Program-made: the position numbers and the translations under genes | Assembly (NCBI GenBank): GCA_021292105.1 | Contig: CM037870.1 | Span: 63,018,167 to 63,082,166, forward strand | DNA length: 64,000 bases | DNA from: Anadara kagoshimensis | Lineage: Eukaryota; Mollusca; Bivalvia; Arcoida; Arcidae | Direction: 5' to 3' | In this document: piece after piece, positions 45,701 through 54,700 of the stretch | How the letters are laid out: every line of letters begins with the position of its first letter | Numbering within the stretch: position 1 is the first letter of the stretch | Notes under the pieces: model-generated | Told to the model about the DNA's origin: nothing | What the model saw: the letters and a program-made list of their open reading frames with translations, nothing else | Databases searched by the model: none

Positions 45701-48700
45701 CTGCTAAGTGTTTATCAGTGTTTAATTTACTTTCGTTTTCATTTAAAAACAGCACAATTTTCTAATTGGGATTTTTCTCAGCCAATTTTGGGAAAAAATC
45801 AATGTTTTTTCCATTGGGAAAGGGGCCGAATTTCGGCCCTAAATAGGCCCTTGATAAACCCCTGAAAAGGCACAGGAAGATACAGAGAAAATATCAAGTC
45901 ATATACTACTGCAGTAGCTCAGTTGGTAGAGTGCTCGCTACGTAAGTGGGAGGTGGTGGGTTTTGAGCCACAACCGGGTCTGACCCAAGATTTAAAAGTA
46001 GGTAGTGACTGTTCTTTCACCAAGCACTTGGCATTACGAAATAAAAAACACAGTTCTTTCGGATGGAAACTTTGAATAAAACAGGCCCTGTGTCACGATG
46101 GGCTTGGCACGATAAAGAACCCTGCTGTATAATGCCATCAGCACAACACACAGGCACCTGCGCCTATAGATGGCAACATCTCAATTTAGGTGAAATATTC
46201 TTGACTGGGACATTAAACACCATTACTCACTCAACAGTCATATCTTTACAAATACATATACACTGCCATATCATGCCTTAGATAGAATTTTTAATTCCAC
46301 TTGGCACAGTGCCTAGTTGAATAAGAAAACCACTCGGCACTTGGAAATTTAACTCGGCACAGTCACCACAAGTGTAAAAGATAATATTGTCTTTGACATC
46401 TTGTACTTTCAGTGTGTGCCAAACTTTCAAAATGATTAATGGACATTCGGTCTGGTAAACCTAGAAACTTTACCAGACCGTAAATTATTTTATTGGACCA
46501 AAAATTCCTCAATAAAAAGAAAACAATGTTTAGGTTTTGTAATTATTTACTTATTTTCTCCTTTAAAACGGAAAGCTATGGGAGGCACAAATTATGAAGA
46601 AAACTTGAATGAAAATTTAAGAAGCATTGGATGGAGGGGCGACCATGGTTGCAATTTGACAAGGAGAAATGCGTCGGGTCGGGTCGGGAGGCATAGCCCA
46701 CAAAAATAATTTAAAACGTCAGAATACATTTATTTATGGAAGTACAAATAAATGTATTCTGGCCTTTTAAATTATTATTGTGTGCTGCGCTTCCCGACCC
46801 ATAACATTCAAAGCAATGTGCATTTCATTACGCATTTCTCCTCGTCAAATTGTAACCATGGTCGCCCCTCCATCCATTGCTGCCTTAATTTTCTTTCACG
46901 TTTTTCTTCATATTTTGCGCCTCCCGTAGCTTTTCGTTTTATTGGTTTCCCAGGAATAGCTCCTGAACGTATTTTAGGTTAAACCTTTTTGTAATAACGG
47001 AAGTTGGGTGGCAATAATAAAATTCGAATCGGATCGGAACTATAAATCCGGTTTTTAGGCGCTCTCTATTTTTCGAACTGGTTACCGGACATACGGTCCG
47101 GAAAAATCTGATTTTTTATCGGACCAGCGGTAATTTTATCGGACTTGTCCGACGGTCCGACGAAGTTTGGCACACACTGTACTTTTACAGACGATGACAA
47201 ATATATAAACACTCGGAACATCGGTTGGATTTTATGTTACACTAAATGACTTCCGAATGAGAAACGGTTTGCACATATGATGCAAATGTTCAAATGATTT
47301 TGTTGATTCACACTTGTAACAGAACGACAAGGGCCCGGATCCTTGACCTCCATATACACAGTTTTCCCGACCTACACTAAATTGTCTGTTGTCGTGACGA
47401 GTGCAATAACAACATCACTCATCCCAGTACACATTTCACTGGTCAGGACGAGTGGACAAGTGAATAATCGGAGCCCTGCATATGTAAATAGTAATTTTAA
47501 ATTTATGTATAATTTAACACACTAGCCATTTGAAATCCATTGGCCCAAAACAAAATTCTAGTGGTCCAGAACAAAGTGAATCTATATGTAATGTTATTAA
47601 ATTTCACTAAAGTTATCTCAACAAATTTACTAGTCAACAGGACCAACAAATCAAAATTTTACTAGTAAAGACTACTAAGAGAAAAACTGGAACCCATTGG
47701 ATGTTTTTCTCAATACTTGCATAAAGTTATAATTTAAATCTTACCTGAAATGCCTCCTTTAATTCTTCATTGCTGTTGACAGAAATCTACAAGAATGGAA
47801 CTTGATATTAAAAGTATGAATTTTTCATCAGCCCTGTGAATTTCTCAGAAAAATATGTTACACATCTTATTAAAGTTTTTGTCATTGCTTGTACATCTTA
47901 TTAAAAATACTTTGTATGCTTGAAAACTGGAAATGTGACATTGGAACTTCAATTATGACCTAAAGTAATCAAGGAATGAAAGAGTTTTTTTTGTGTGGAG
48001 TGACTGAGTTTTGTGCCCAATTTGATATTCGTTCATATATATATCAAAGTGTTCAGGACTGGATTGGTGGAGGAAACTGGATAGCCAACAGAAATCACAG
48101 ATCTTGAGCAAACTGACAAACTGTCACAAAGCAGGAAGCAGCCTGTGGCTGAGTGTTAGTTTAAAGGGTGTGGTTACTGACCACGGCACCTCTTATGGAA
48201 TATCATGAAAGAAATTTACTGTAGTTCAAGTAAAGTATGTTTAACTGTACTTACAAAATCACCATCTGTATCTATATAAAATACACTAACTGCATCACAG
48301 TCAAAGTGAGCTTTTAACTGAAAAATAAAACAAAAAGATTAAAGTTCAAATAAAAATAAAACCATCAATTCATTATCACCATTTGTTGGTTGTCTAATTA
48401 TAGACATTATAAAAGGGTTTGGCCATAAATTAGGAGTGGCTTATAAGAAACAAGCAAGACTTCTGATTTTATAATCCTGCAGGAACAGATGGCAACAATA
48501 TAGAAAGGCATAAGGTTTCAATGATCAAACATTATAATTACACATAGCAAATCTAGTTTTGAATGGTAAAACCTGGGTGCCCCCTCCCCCATTGCACACC
48601 AAACTATTAACACTAACAGGGTTAGTGGATAACCAGTACTAAATATGTTAACCTGAACATGGGCACTAACTATCTTTGTGATCATTACCATTTGAACTCC

Positions 48701-49226
48701 TCTAACCAATTACTTTAAAAGTCTGTTAAAAATTTGCAAATCATACACCACAAGGGACCCTGGGAATTCCCAATTTGCTCAGCAGTTTTCAGTTACATTT
48801 GAATGATATTTAATCATTAATGGATCAATTTTAAGAGTACATAACAATGAAGTAAATCAAATGGTGTGAGAAAAACTATTGTTACCACTAGATTCTACGG
48901 ACAGGTGCTGCAAATGAAATTTTTAATTATGCATGATGTAAAATTATGAAATCATGACGTCACTTTTGACTTTCAGTTTTAGTTACAAAGGGGCAATTTA
49001 CGATGTCATCTGTGGATTAATGTAATATCGTTTTATGTATATAAAGTTGTTAATAGTTAACCCAGAAATGATTTTTAAAAACATAAACAGAATGACAATG
49101 TAAAATTCAGTTTACCATAGCCTGCAAATCCTGCCAACTTGTGTATGGTGGCAGTTTGAATATATCCTGTTGCTGATTTTGATCATTTCCCTCGAATTTG
49201 ATATTAATAGTGATCTCTTGTGCCAT
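30450..49226 (-). CDS. NBR1: NBR1 selective autophagy receptor
   Basis: Twenty coding exons splice without a frame break into 1,177 residues (human NBR1 is about 966). From the 5' end they are 49226-49116, 48317-48255, 47786-47745, 45205-44871, 44461-44359, 43555-43361, 42791-42620, 41752-41680, 41075-40830, 40096-39926, 39528-39393, 38389-38275, 37152-36995, 36148-35815, 35204-35040, 34470-34279, 33625-33483, 32684-32347, 31557-31437 and 30770-30450. Domains: PB1 (1-85), ZZ zinc finger (about 343-395), basic coiled coil (447-490), FW/NBR1 domain (about 505-618), acidic LIR core FLIV (829-832), amphipathic helix region (about 1031-1071), aromatic/proline heptads (1077-1115) and UBA (1130-1166). 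NBR1 binds ubiquitinated cargo through UBA and ATG8/LC3 through the LIR, and assembles with p62 through PB1. ATG is preceded by CAAG and is the first in frame with the PB1 fold. Confidence 0.95.
31437..31557 (-). CDS. NBR1: NBR1 exon 19 (amphipathic helix region)
   Basis: EFVNQIMSTAVNAANKAAAN and YTTCKEVFYTWQARTYQ: an alanine-rich helix that corresponds in position to the membrane-binding J helix ahead of the UBA domain in vertebrate NBR1. Confidence 0.9.
32085..32330 (+). repeat. Dispersed repeat R4
   Basis: Shares 'ATAGTGTTTACT.CATTTCTTCCA', 'CTATTTAACA.ATCTTTATG', 'AGGAACAATCT..G.GT' and 'GGTCATGCACAT' with 59400-59645. The two copies are about 80% alike by eye. The ORF across this copy is a by-product. 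Confidence 0.75.
32347..32684 (-). CDS. NBR1: NBR1 exon 18
   Basis: About 112 codons of acidic linker including EPIDYDDYSEQAAGYAGG. No known motif beyond acidity. Ends in phase 2. Confidence 0.88.
33155..33312 (-). repeat. SINE-B fragment, minus strand
   Basis: The head 'CCAAATGGTCTAAAGAGC' is present in reverse complement, with the body 'GTCAGTTTACTTTCC' and 'TGGGTATTCC'. It lies in the intron between NBR1 exons 17 and 18. Confidence 0.55.
33483..33625 (-). CDS. NBR1: NBR1 exon 17
   Basis: SGQPEEGQQSVDEILTTSGT and a threonine/proline-rich tail ending NENEAVNK. Disordered linker. Confidence 0.85.
34279..34470 (-). CDS. NBR1: NBR1 exon 16 (LC3-interacting region)
   Basis: SLSEDEDFLIVPLPACFDFS: an acidic run followed by F-x-x-V at residues 829-832 (bases 34405-34394), then P and CFD as in the LIR of vertebrate NBR1, as I recall it. 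This is the expected ATG8/LC3/GABARAP docking site. Confidence 0.93.
34600..34722 (+). repeat. Tandem repeat, two copies of ~57 bp
   Basis: 'AAGTCAAAGGTCAATGTCTA', 'GCAGG.AATGGTTCACTTA' and 'AAGAGTCA' occur twice, with a partial unit before them. Intron of NBR1. Confidence 0.85.
35040..35204 (-). CDS. NBR1: NBR1 exon 15
   Basis: DISPPKSPAPELDNKVLSSS, an acidic run and PLLVEEFMNKFQVPTP. Phase 1 on both sides. Confidence 0.88.
35545..35665 (-). repeat. SINE-B fragment, minus strand
   Basis: Reverse complement reads 'CCTAGGTTTAAATGCCACT', 'GTCAGTCCACTAGCCAAAGG' and 'CAGTGGTTTTCTGCAGACA'. It lies in an NBR1 intron. Confidence 0.6.
35815..36148 (-). CDS. NBR1: NBR1 exon 14
   Basis: Acidic, serine/proline-rich linker (e.g. 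LPESVKLPDQPAELIER, DLMSFEMVDYTQRM). Probably disordered. Confidence 0.9.
36690..36845 (+). repeat. 'GGGCAATAACTTCC' repeat R5
   Basis: Contains 'AAGGGCAATAACTTCCAGGA' and 'TGCACATTTCCTATCAATAA'. A related copy at 38455-38600 has 'GGGCCATAACTCCTTGG' and 'CGCATTTCCTATCAATAA'. Such sequences are, to my recollection, common in bivalve genomes. Confidence 0.65.
36995..37152 (-). CDS. NBR1: NBR1 exon 13 (FW domain, C-terminal part)
   Basis: RYQSHWKMYNDGVHFGHRVW then CEIQVE, the last conserved tryptophans of the FW domain, followed by an acidic helix. Confidence 0.95.
38275..38389 (-). CDS. NBR1: NBR1 exon 12 (FW domain, middle)
   Basis: LRLVYGTIP, an acidic loop and CDVTVELQAPELPG, matching the beta-sandwich strands of the FW domain. 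Confidence 0.92.
39393..39528 (-). CDS. NBR1: NBR1 exon 11 (FW domain, N-terminal part)
   Basis: DASFVCDVTVPDGTCVQPET and KTWKLKNTGLKPWTANTK. The W..KNTG..PW pattern is the signature that names the four-tryptophan NBR1 domain. Confidence 0.95.
39846..39882 (+). other. G-quadruplex-forming motif
   Basis: Five runs of three to seven G separated by one to eight bases (GGGG T GGG AT GGGGGGGT GGGGG .. GGGGG). It meets the usual four-run rule for G4 DNA and stands out in AT-rich sequence. It lies on the template strand of NBR1, in the intron before the FW-domain exon. Confidence 0.7.
39926..40096 (-). CDS. NBR1: NBR1 exon 10 (coiled coil)
   Basis: Highly charged helix, RLQERTARKQEKLRKREEKI and KQRKKEEKLKRRLE, then KLDLPPPCKTG leading to the FW domain. 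Confidence 0.92.
40518..40625 (+). repeat. SINE-B fragment
   Basis: 'GGCCTTAGTGGTCTAGAGTG' and 'CATTGCCTACGTTTTAATCC' followed by 'AAGAAAGTTTTTCAAG'. Only the 5' half is present. Confidence 0.5.
40830..41075 (-). CDS. NBR1: NBR1 exon 9 (ZZ zinc finger, second half)
   Basis: NCANYDLCEECEAIHGVHDS supplies the second C-x2-C pair and the histidines (HGVHDSDH). It is followed by a basic linker (LRKPARLGKR). Confidence 0.94.
41680..41752 (-). CDS. NBR1: NBR1 exon 8 (ZZ zinc finger, first half)
   Basis: Encodes YYHEGIVCDFCERSIVGVRY then KC: the first C-x2-C pair and the RYKC motif typical of NBR1/p62 ZZ fingers. Confidence 0.93.
41901..42100 (+). repeat. Tandem repeat, three copies of ~67-71 bp
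   Basis: Units starting ATGTTTCAAATCA at 41901, 41968 and 42039, each with a T run, 'AAATTACAAT' and 'AAGTCATCAGTCTTTCATAT'. Intron of NBR1. Confidence 0.9.
42620..42791 (-). CDS. NBR1: NBR1 exon 7
   Basis: Begins LKTDLRQEIVKDVTRKTVKQ, an amphipathic helix, followed by a proline-containing linker up to the ZZ finger. Ends in phase 1. Confidence 0.88.
43212..43233 (+). repeat. (CAGT)n microsatellite
   Basis: Five consecutive CAGT units in an NBR1 intron. Confidence 0.9.
43361..43555 (-). CDS. NBR1: NBR1 exon 6
   Basis: 65 codons of basic then acidic linker (KQKVKRKDKRTEEKQ .. SESGEASYDEDPMPYSVF), ending KFMQQ. Phase 0 both sides. Confidence 0.88.
44359..44461 (-). CDS. NBR1: NBR1 exon 5
   Basis: Low-complexity acidic linker (KLEESDNTETGNPEVQKIEI). 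Frame and splice sites (TTTATAG / GTATGT) agree with both neighbours. Confidence 0.85.
44871..45205 (-). CDS. NBR1: NBR1 exon 4
   Basis: Begins MATKCRNTLVLRV, the last PB1 strand, and continues as a polar, probably disordered linker. Ends in phase 2 at GTAAGT. Confidence 0.92.
45473..45864. mobile_element. Inverted-repeat element (MITE) in NBR1 intron
   Basis: 392 bp with ends CAGGGATTTATCATGGTC and, reversed, CAGGGGTTTATCAAGGGC. 'TTTTGGGAAAA' motifs recur inside. A short AAAAG is shared by both flanks but no 8-bp duplication is clear. The CAGGG terminus suggests a hAT relative. Confidence 0.65.
45908..46236 (+). repeat. SINE-A (tRNA-headed), full-length copy
   Basis: A box 'TAGCTCAGTTGGTAGAGTG', a degenerate B box, middle 'AGTAGGTAGTGACTGTTCTT' and tail 'GTGAAATATTCTTGACTGGG' then 'CATTAAACACCATTACTCA'. 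It lies in the NBR1 intron after PB1 exon 3. Confidence 0.88.
46411..47178. mobile_element. Fold-back hAT-like element in NBR1 intron
   Basis: 768 bp, ends AGTGTGTGCCAAACTT inverted; flanks GTACTTTC (46403-46410) and GTACTTTT (47179-47186) differ by one base and fit an 8-bp hAT duplication. Inside, about 46560-46730 and 46740-46950 are inverted copies of each other. Read on the minus strand, the right arm encodes KYEEKRERKLRQQWMEGRPW and LQFDEEKCVMKC, the start of the TTF/ZNF-type finger found in hAT transposases and ZNF862-like proteins. The left arm is a decayed copy. No transposase core is present. Confidence 0.82.
47745..47786 (-). CDS. NBR1: NBR1 exon 3 (PB1)
   Basis: Only 42 bases, ISVNSNEELKEAFQ, completing the acidic helix of PB1. 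Flanked by TTGTAG and GTAAGA. Confidence 0.92.
48255..48317 (-). CDS. NBR1: NBR1 exon 2 (PB1)
   Basis: 21 codons, LKAHFDCDAVSVFYIDTDGD F. The YIDTDGD stretch is the acidic OPCA loop of PB1 that pairs with basic PB1 partners such as p62. Confidence 0.92.
49116..49226 (-). CDS. NBR1: NBR1 exon 1 (PB1 start)
   Basis: Starts MAQEITINIKFEGNDQ. I32-K-F with following basic residues is the first strand and basic face of a PB1 domain; ends SWQDLQAM at a GTAAAC donor. Confidence 0.93.
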
Positions 49227-51527
49227 CTTGATAATATATTGTCAGTCTAATTCAATATTAAGTTTTCATTCAAATGAAAGTCATCAACTAAGTCTCTGTT
49301 TTTATCAGGAAATAGCCATTACTCAGTGCCCTGATGTTGTTGACAATTTCACCTTCGCACTACCAAAATATTGAACCACGTGATCCATACAAAATAGTGC
49401 ATTACGATTTTTATTTTTAACGATATACATAATTTCTTACAATGCATTCATGCAAAACATACTTCATACTTCTTTTATTTCAATTTACATAAATTTTATT
49501 TATTTTAAGCAAATGGCTGAAAGAATTAAACAGAATCCACCTGTCTATCACGGCGTAATGATATAATATTTGCGGAGTAGAACTTCTTTCTCATCTTTAT
49601 TTCTAGAGATTACGTTGTTTTGGTTTAATTGCGCATGTGTATTGGACGTGTTACATTTTATGTCATAGAAAAATCTTGAAATTTCTCCAATCAATAGAAT
49701 TGTATGTAAAAGCAACAATTGAGAAATGAAACCTTTCACGATGACAAGAGTGATTTCAAATTCTCAAAATATTTGCCTGATTTGTGATAGTGAGTTACTT
49801 CCCCTTTGCAATTGCGCAATCACTTTCACTTTGACCTTATGATAGAAAAATAAAAAAAATGCATTTAATACATGTATTTACATTTGGCATAACCACAACA
49901 AATATAACACATAAAGTTAATTCAATGATTTAAACAATTTGTTTTGGGTTGGTCTTCCTTTTGTGTCCTCAGACCATTATAAAAACTGAAATTCCTGAAA
50001 TATTTTCCCCACAGAATGTCAAAATGCCTTGATTCTGTGTCAACATGAGCTTTGTCAGTCGTAATTAAAAATTGGTTCAGGATATAATTAGAATTTCTTT
50101 CTCATGAAATATTTTTTTGGAATCAACGCTTTGTAAATGCAGTGTTATATCATGTATACCTATGTGTTGCTGCTATATAGATATTGCATATTAAGTAAAA
50201 TTACTATATGAAGTGAACATTTATTACTAAATAGGCATCTTATGTTTCATGCAAAAAGTCAATAAAGATGACTACATGACGGCCTAGTACACACACATAC
50301 AGTAAATAGGTTTTACAGACAGATAACAAATTATCAATTATGATGTTATCAAGTGCTGTTAAACTTTGTTAGGTAGCAATGCTATTTATAAAACCTACGA
50401 GACACATAGATATCATAATTGAGTTACAAAAAATATTTTAAATCTGACAGTATATTTAAATGTGGTAAAACACCGTGGTATTTTGTTCTTTGGATGGGGT
50501 ATGATATGATGAAACAATTGGTATTTAAGTTACAAGGAAAGGGTGTGGCTATTGCTAATTATTGTAACATGTTATTGTCTATATTGGTCCAATCCTTGTC
50601 TCGCCCCTGTTCTTGTATATCACAGCCAATTGTTCATATGTTGCTCTACTTCACACATTTTTACTTCAATCCCATATTTTTTTCAAACTGAGTGTGAAAC
50701 TAAGGCCTGTCTTTGTGTCCATTCCTCATAGCCAAAATCACCATTGACTTCTACAGTAATTTCTGAGATATTTAAAAAAAGATTAAGAAATCATTTTTAT
50801 CAAATTTTATATTTTCATAAATTTGGTCACAAATAATTTCAAGACGTGGGAACCTGGTCTTGGTATGACACATGAAAAGGTGGCACAGTTGCTAGCATGT
50901 CAAACTAGATATAAGGGTCAGAGGGGTTGAATCCCATCACTTCATTTCACACTGCTGCTGAATTATCAAGTGTCAGGATAAAAGACCTGTGGTCTTCCCT
51001 ACAAATACTGTCTGAGTGAGCTAGCAACTTGAGGGTTAGTGTGTAGATACCTGGTAAAATCCACTTCCTCACCAAGTGCCCTGGCTGAAGATCAAACCCT
51101 GCCCTCCCAGGTGAAAAACGAGCATTCTACCACAAGGCTAAAAGATCTAGACAAGAAAGTCTGGCAGTTAATCACTCTTATTTATTATATCTATTATATA
51201 CAACACTATACACTAGGACTAGCCCAGCCCTGCTACAAGTTCAAAGCAGATGCACATAACACTCTTACAGGCACATCAGGGTAACTTAGCATGACTGTCT
51301 GACACTTGTCTATATAGAAGTGCTGGCTAATAGCAGGTTTTACTGAATTTTAATGTTTGTTACAGGTTAAACAGTACATAGTGTGTTAACCATATCTGAG
51401 TGGCATAAAAAATTCTACTGAAGTGTGTTTAAAATACAGCAGTCGATTATGACATCTACGCATACATGTATTGTGAATAAGCTACCAGGACAAAATTAAC
51501 CTTTCCTCCTGAAGTATTAGAAGAATT
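49227..51527. other. Divergent intergenic region between NBR1 and the GHKL gene
   Basis: 2.3 kb separating the two start codons. It should hold both promoters and 5' UTRs, but I see no convincing TATA box or initiator. 50875-51130 contains a SINE-B-like stretch ('AAGGTGGCACAGTTGCTAGC', 'TTCCTCACCAAGTGCCC'). A TTACAG acceptor at 51360-51365 may end a 5' UTR intron. Confidence 0.5.
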
Positions 51528-51719
51528 ATGAGTAATGACAGTGTTAAGCCTCCAACTGACAGAAACATTTCACTGACCCTGACATCAAGATATGCTTCTA
51601 GCTGGGGAACATGGGAAGGTATTAGAGAACTAGTTCAGAATTGGCATGATGGTGTTTTTGATGTGGCAGTCAGTGAAGAAACAAGTGCTTGGTTTGATAA
51701 TAAGTTAACATTCAAGCAG
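51528..51719 (+). CDS. GHKL ATPase exon 1 (N box)
   Basis: 64 codons, MSNDSVKPPTDRNISLTLTS then WGTWEGIRELVQNWHDGVFD. Glu34 and Asn38 are the expected catalytic and Mg-binding residues. Donor GTAATA. Confidence 0.88.
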
Positions 51720-54700
51720 GTAATATTTGATAAAATGAGAGTTATTTTTCTTTTTAAATGTTACTGTTTATGAACCACTAGTAAAATAAGTGGAATGTTA
51801 AGGCCCCTCTAAAAATACTATAACCACACAACTGGACCTTAACTCCAGTATCAGTCCGAAGTCTGGAATTTTATAGTCAGTGGTCCAAATATGTGCCTAG
51901 TTTTGTCTGAATGTTTCTGTCATTTGTTTGTATTTTATTTTGATCTAAGGTAAGTTGAAATTTCTGTCGCAAAATGTTTTAAGTTAAAAATATCTATATG
52001 TAATGTTCAAACAAATAATATATTTGATGCAAGCTAGATTGCAGCAGTGAGACTAGTGACTTTTCTTTGTAGAGGTTTTGGCTGAAACATACATTTGACA
52101 ATGCATTAAATTTCATCCTTTTATTTGCTGATAAGGTAAGGGAGACTTATAAAGAAAAGTGTAGAAGAAATGGAGTTATGTACCACAATAAAGGGAATGG
52201 CAAAGTCGGGGTTATTTGAGGGGCATTAAAATGAGGTTTTACTGTGTACATACAGCACAGGCCTGTTAAAAGTTTAATACTAAGCTAATGAAAAAGATTG
52301 GAAGCTTTGTGGCCAAACTATTAATTTATAGTGGTCAAAAAATAGTTAAAGAGATAGAAAGCAGGTGCTGAGATATAGCTAGCGATGGGTGGAAATATGC
52401 TGCTAATTCTCCACTAATCCGTTAGTGTAGTGTTAAACTTTTGACAAGTCTGTACTGTATATGTAAATACTTTATGTTTTTCAGTCTGAGATGATTTGTA
52501 CTGATTAATTACTTTCAGATTGATAAAGAGGGATGCCATTTTATATCCTGTATACAAAATCAAAGAACCGGAGAGGATGTTAACGTTGGAAGTTTAATTT
52601 TTGATAAACTCAACGACCAACTGGTTCTGATAAATTCTGGAACTGCACTAAAGAAAAAAATCCTTTTATTAGGTTTTAGTGCAAAATCTAATAAACATGA
52701 GGTGATTGGTCAGTTTGGAGAAGGGTTGAAGGTCGGTGCTTTAGCTTTGGTGAGAAATGGTTTCTCTGTTGTCATGGAAACTAGTACTGATCAGTGGAAA
52801 TTTGATTTAATGCATAATGAAGAATTTGAAGAAAATGTATTAACAGTTATTGTCACAGGTAAGTATTTGCATTTGAGATTATTTGCTTTTCTATTGCACA
52901 TTTTAATTTTGCAGGGTTTCAGTGGCTGAATGATCTAAATGATACACAGCACCTCTCACTACCTAGGTTCAAATCCCACTCAAGAGATCCTAGGGTGTGA
53001 TTGTTTGTCAGATCATTTGCTGAAGGTACATATATGTGGTTTTCTCACAATATTCCATTAATTTCCTCCACCATCCTGGAATTGACTAGTAGCCTGGTAT
53101 AAGTGAAAGAATCTTGACTTGGGCATTAAACACCATTACTTCCCTTAACCCTTCTTTGACCACACATAGGGACTAGAACCTTAGTTTTTTATTCCCTTTC
53201 ACATGATACTACCTAAATATTTCATGTTGCTTTGCACTCTTGTTTTTTTTTTCTTTTTTTCTGTAATCAAGTTACATGACATGCAAATACAATTTAATTT
53301 AATGAATTAGATATCGCTGTGATTACAAGTAATTCGCAGATATACTCTGTTGTTTTTTTTTTTAAATTCCTCAAATGTTGTAATCTTAAATTTTCAAATT
53401 TTACAGACAGAATCAAAGACTTCTCATATGGAAAGATATGTTTAAAACAACAAAATGGGTAAGAAATGTTTTTATTATTAGAATGTTTATGATTTTTATA
53501 TGTACAGTCATGTCATTACATGTCCTTCTGGAATCTTTCAGGAGTCGAGTCAAGATCTTATTCTTCAACATGTTCAAGGGGAAGCGCATGATTTTAGGTG
53601 ATAACACCTCTTACTGCCTAGGTTCAAATCCTGTTTAGGACAAATCCTAATGTGAAAAAAATTGTTAATTTGCTTTATATATCATGGTGGTTTTATCTAG
53701 GTGCTTTTGTTTCCTCTGCCAGAACTGACTGCCTCAATATAGTTGAAAAAATCATGACTAGTGCGTAAAACACACAGAAAATAAAACTATTGAGAATATT
53801 TAATTTTGATATAATTCACTAAGTATTTGCAGTAACCTGGAAGGTGTGTGTTTTATGAAAGATTCATTGTACCTGTGCTAAAATAAAAAAGGGATAAATG
53901 TTAATTAACTGAGGTTTGTGTTAACCTGCCCCTTATGAAGTTTAGTCCCTGCTCTGCATGTCTGTATCCAGTTTTTTAGGTCCAAGTTTTCATGGACCAG
54001 ATGCTTGGAATGAATTTATGTTAAATTTTATGTTACCCGGTAATTTTTCAAATAAATTCTTGATGGCAAGACATACAATTCTTGTTTTAATTTATTTTTT
54101 TCCGTTTTGACAGCATTGAACTCTCAGAATCAGATACATGTACAGTTGTTGGCGGGTTAACTTTTAAAGAATGGAAAGAATTTGTAAGGAAATAGTTATT
54201 TTTGTATGAGGGCAATATTTCTCTGATATTGGGGCCGTGGTGGCCAAGTGGTCAAAAGTGCAGTGCTTCTAACCACCTAGGTTCTAATTGCCCTCAGAAC
54301 AGATTCTAGTGTGAGAAAGTTTGTCTGGTCATTTGCAGAATGTTGGTGGTTTTCTTGAATTCTCTGGTTTCCTCCACCATCTTAGCACTAAAACTGACTA
54401 CCTTATTATAAATAAATGAATCTTGACTGGGGGGTTAAATACCATTTCTCCATTCCACTGATCTCTGTAATGTTGTCTGTACAGCCCTGGCTTAACTGAT
54501 GGATCGCCGACCACGTCCACTTTGTTCCAACAAAGGATTGACATGCTTGAATTAGACGCATAAAGAATGAAAACTCAGCCTGAATTATGAGGTTTAATGA
54601 CGTCACTGACACTAGAACGTCATTAGTTGGCCTGACGCTGCTTTGGTACCGTGATGGTGGCCAGTGTCAGAACATTGTATGCAAGGTGATTCTAGTAGAC

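Noticed and set aside
45558..45755. 65-codon minus-strand ORF in frame-like sequence
   Set aside because: Falls inside the 45473-45864 inverted-repeat element; no NBR1 phase fits and no domain is recognised. It may be leftover transposon coding sequence.
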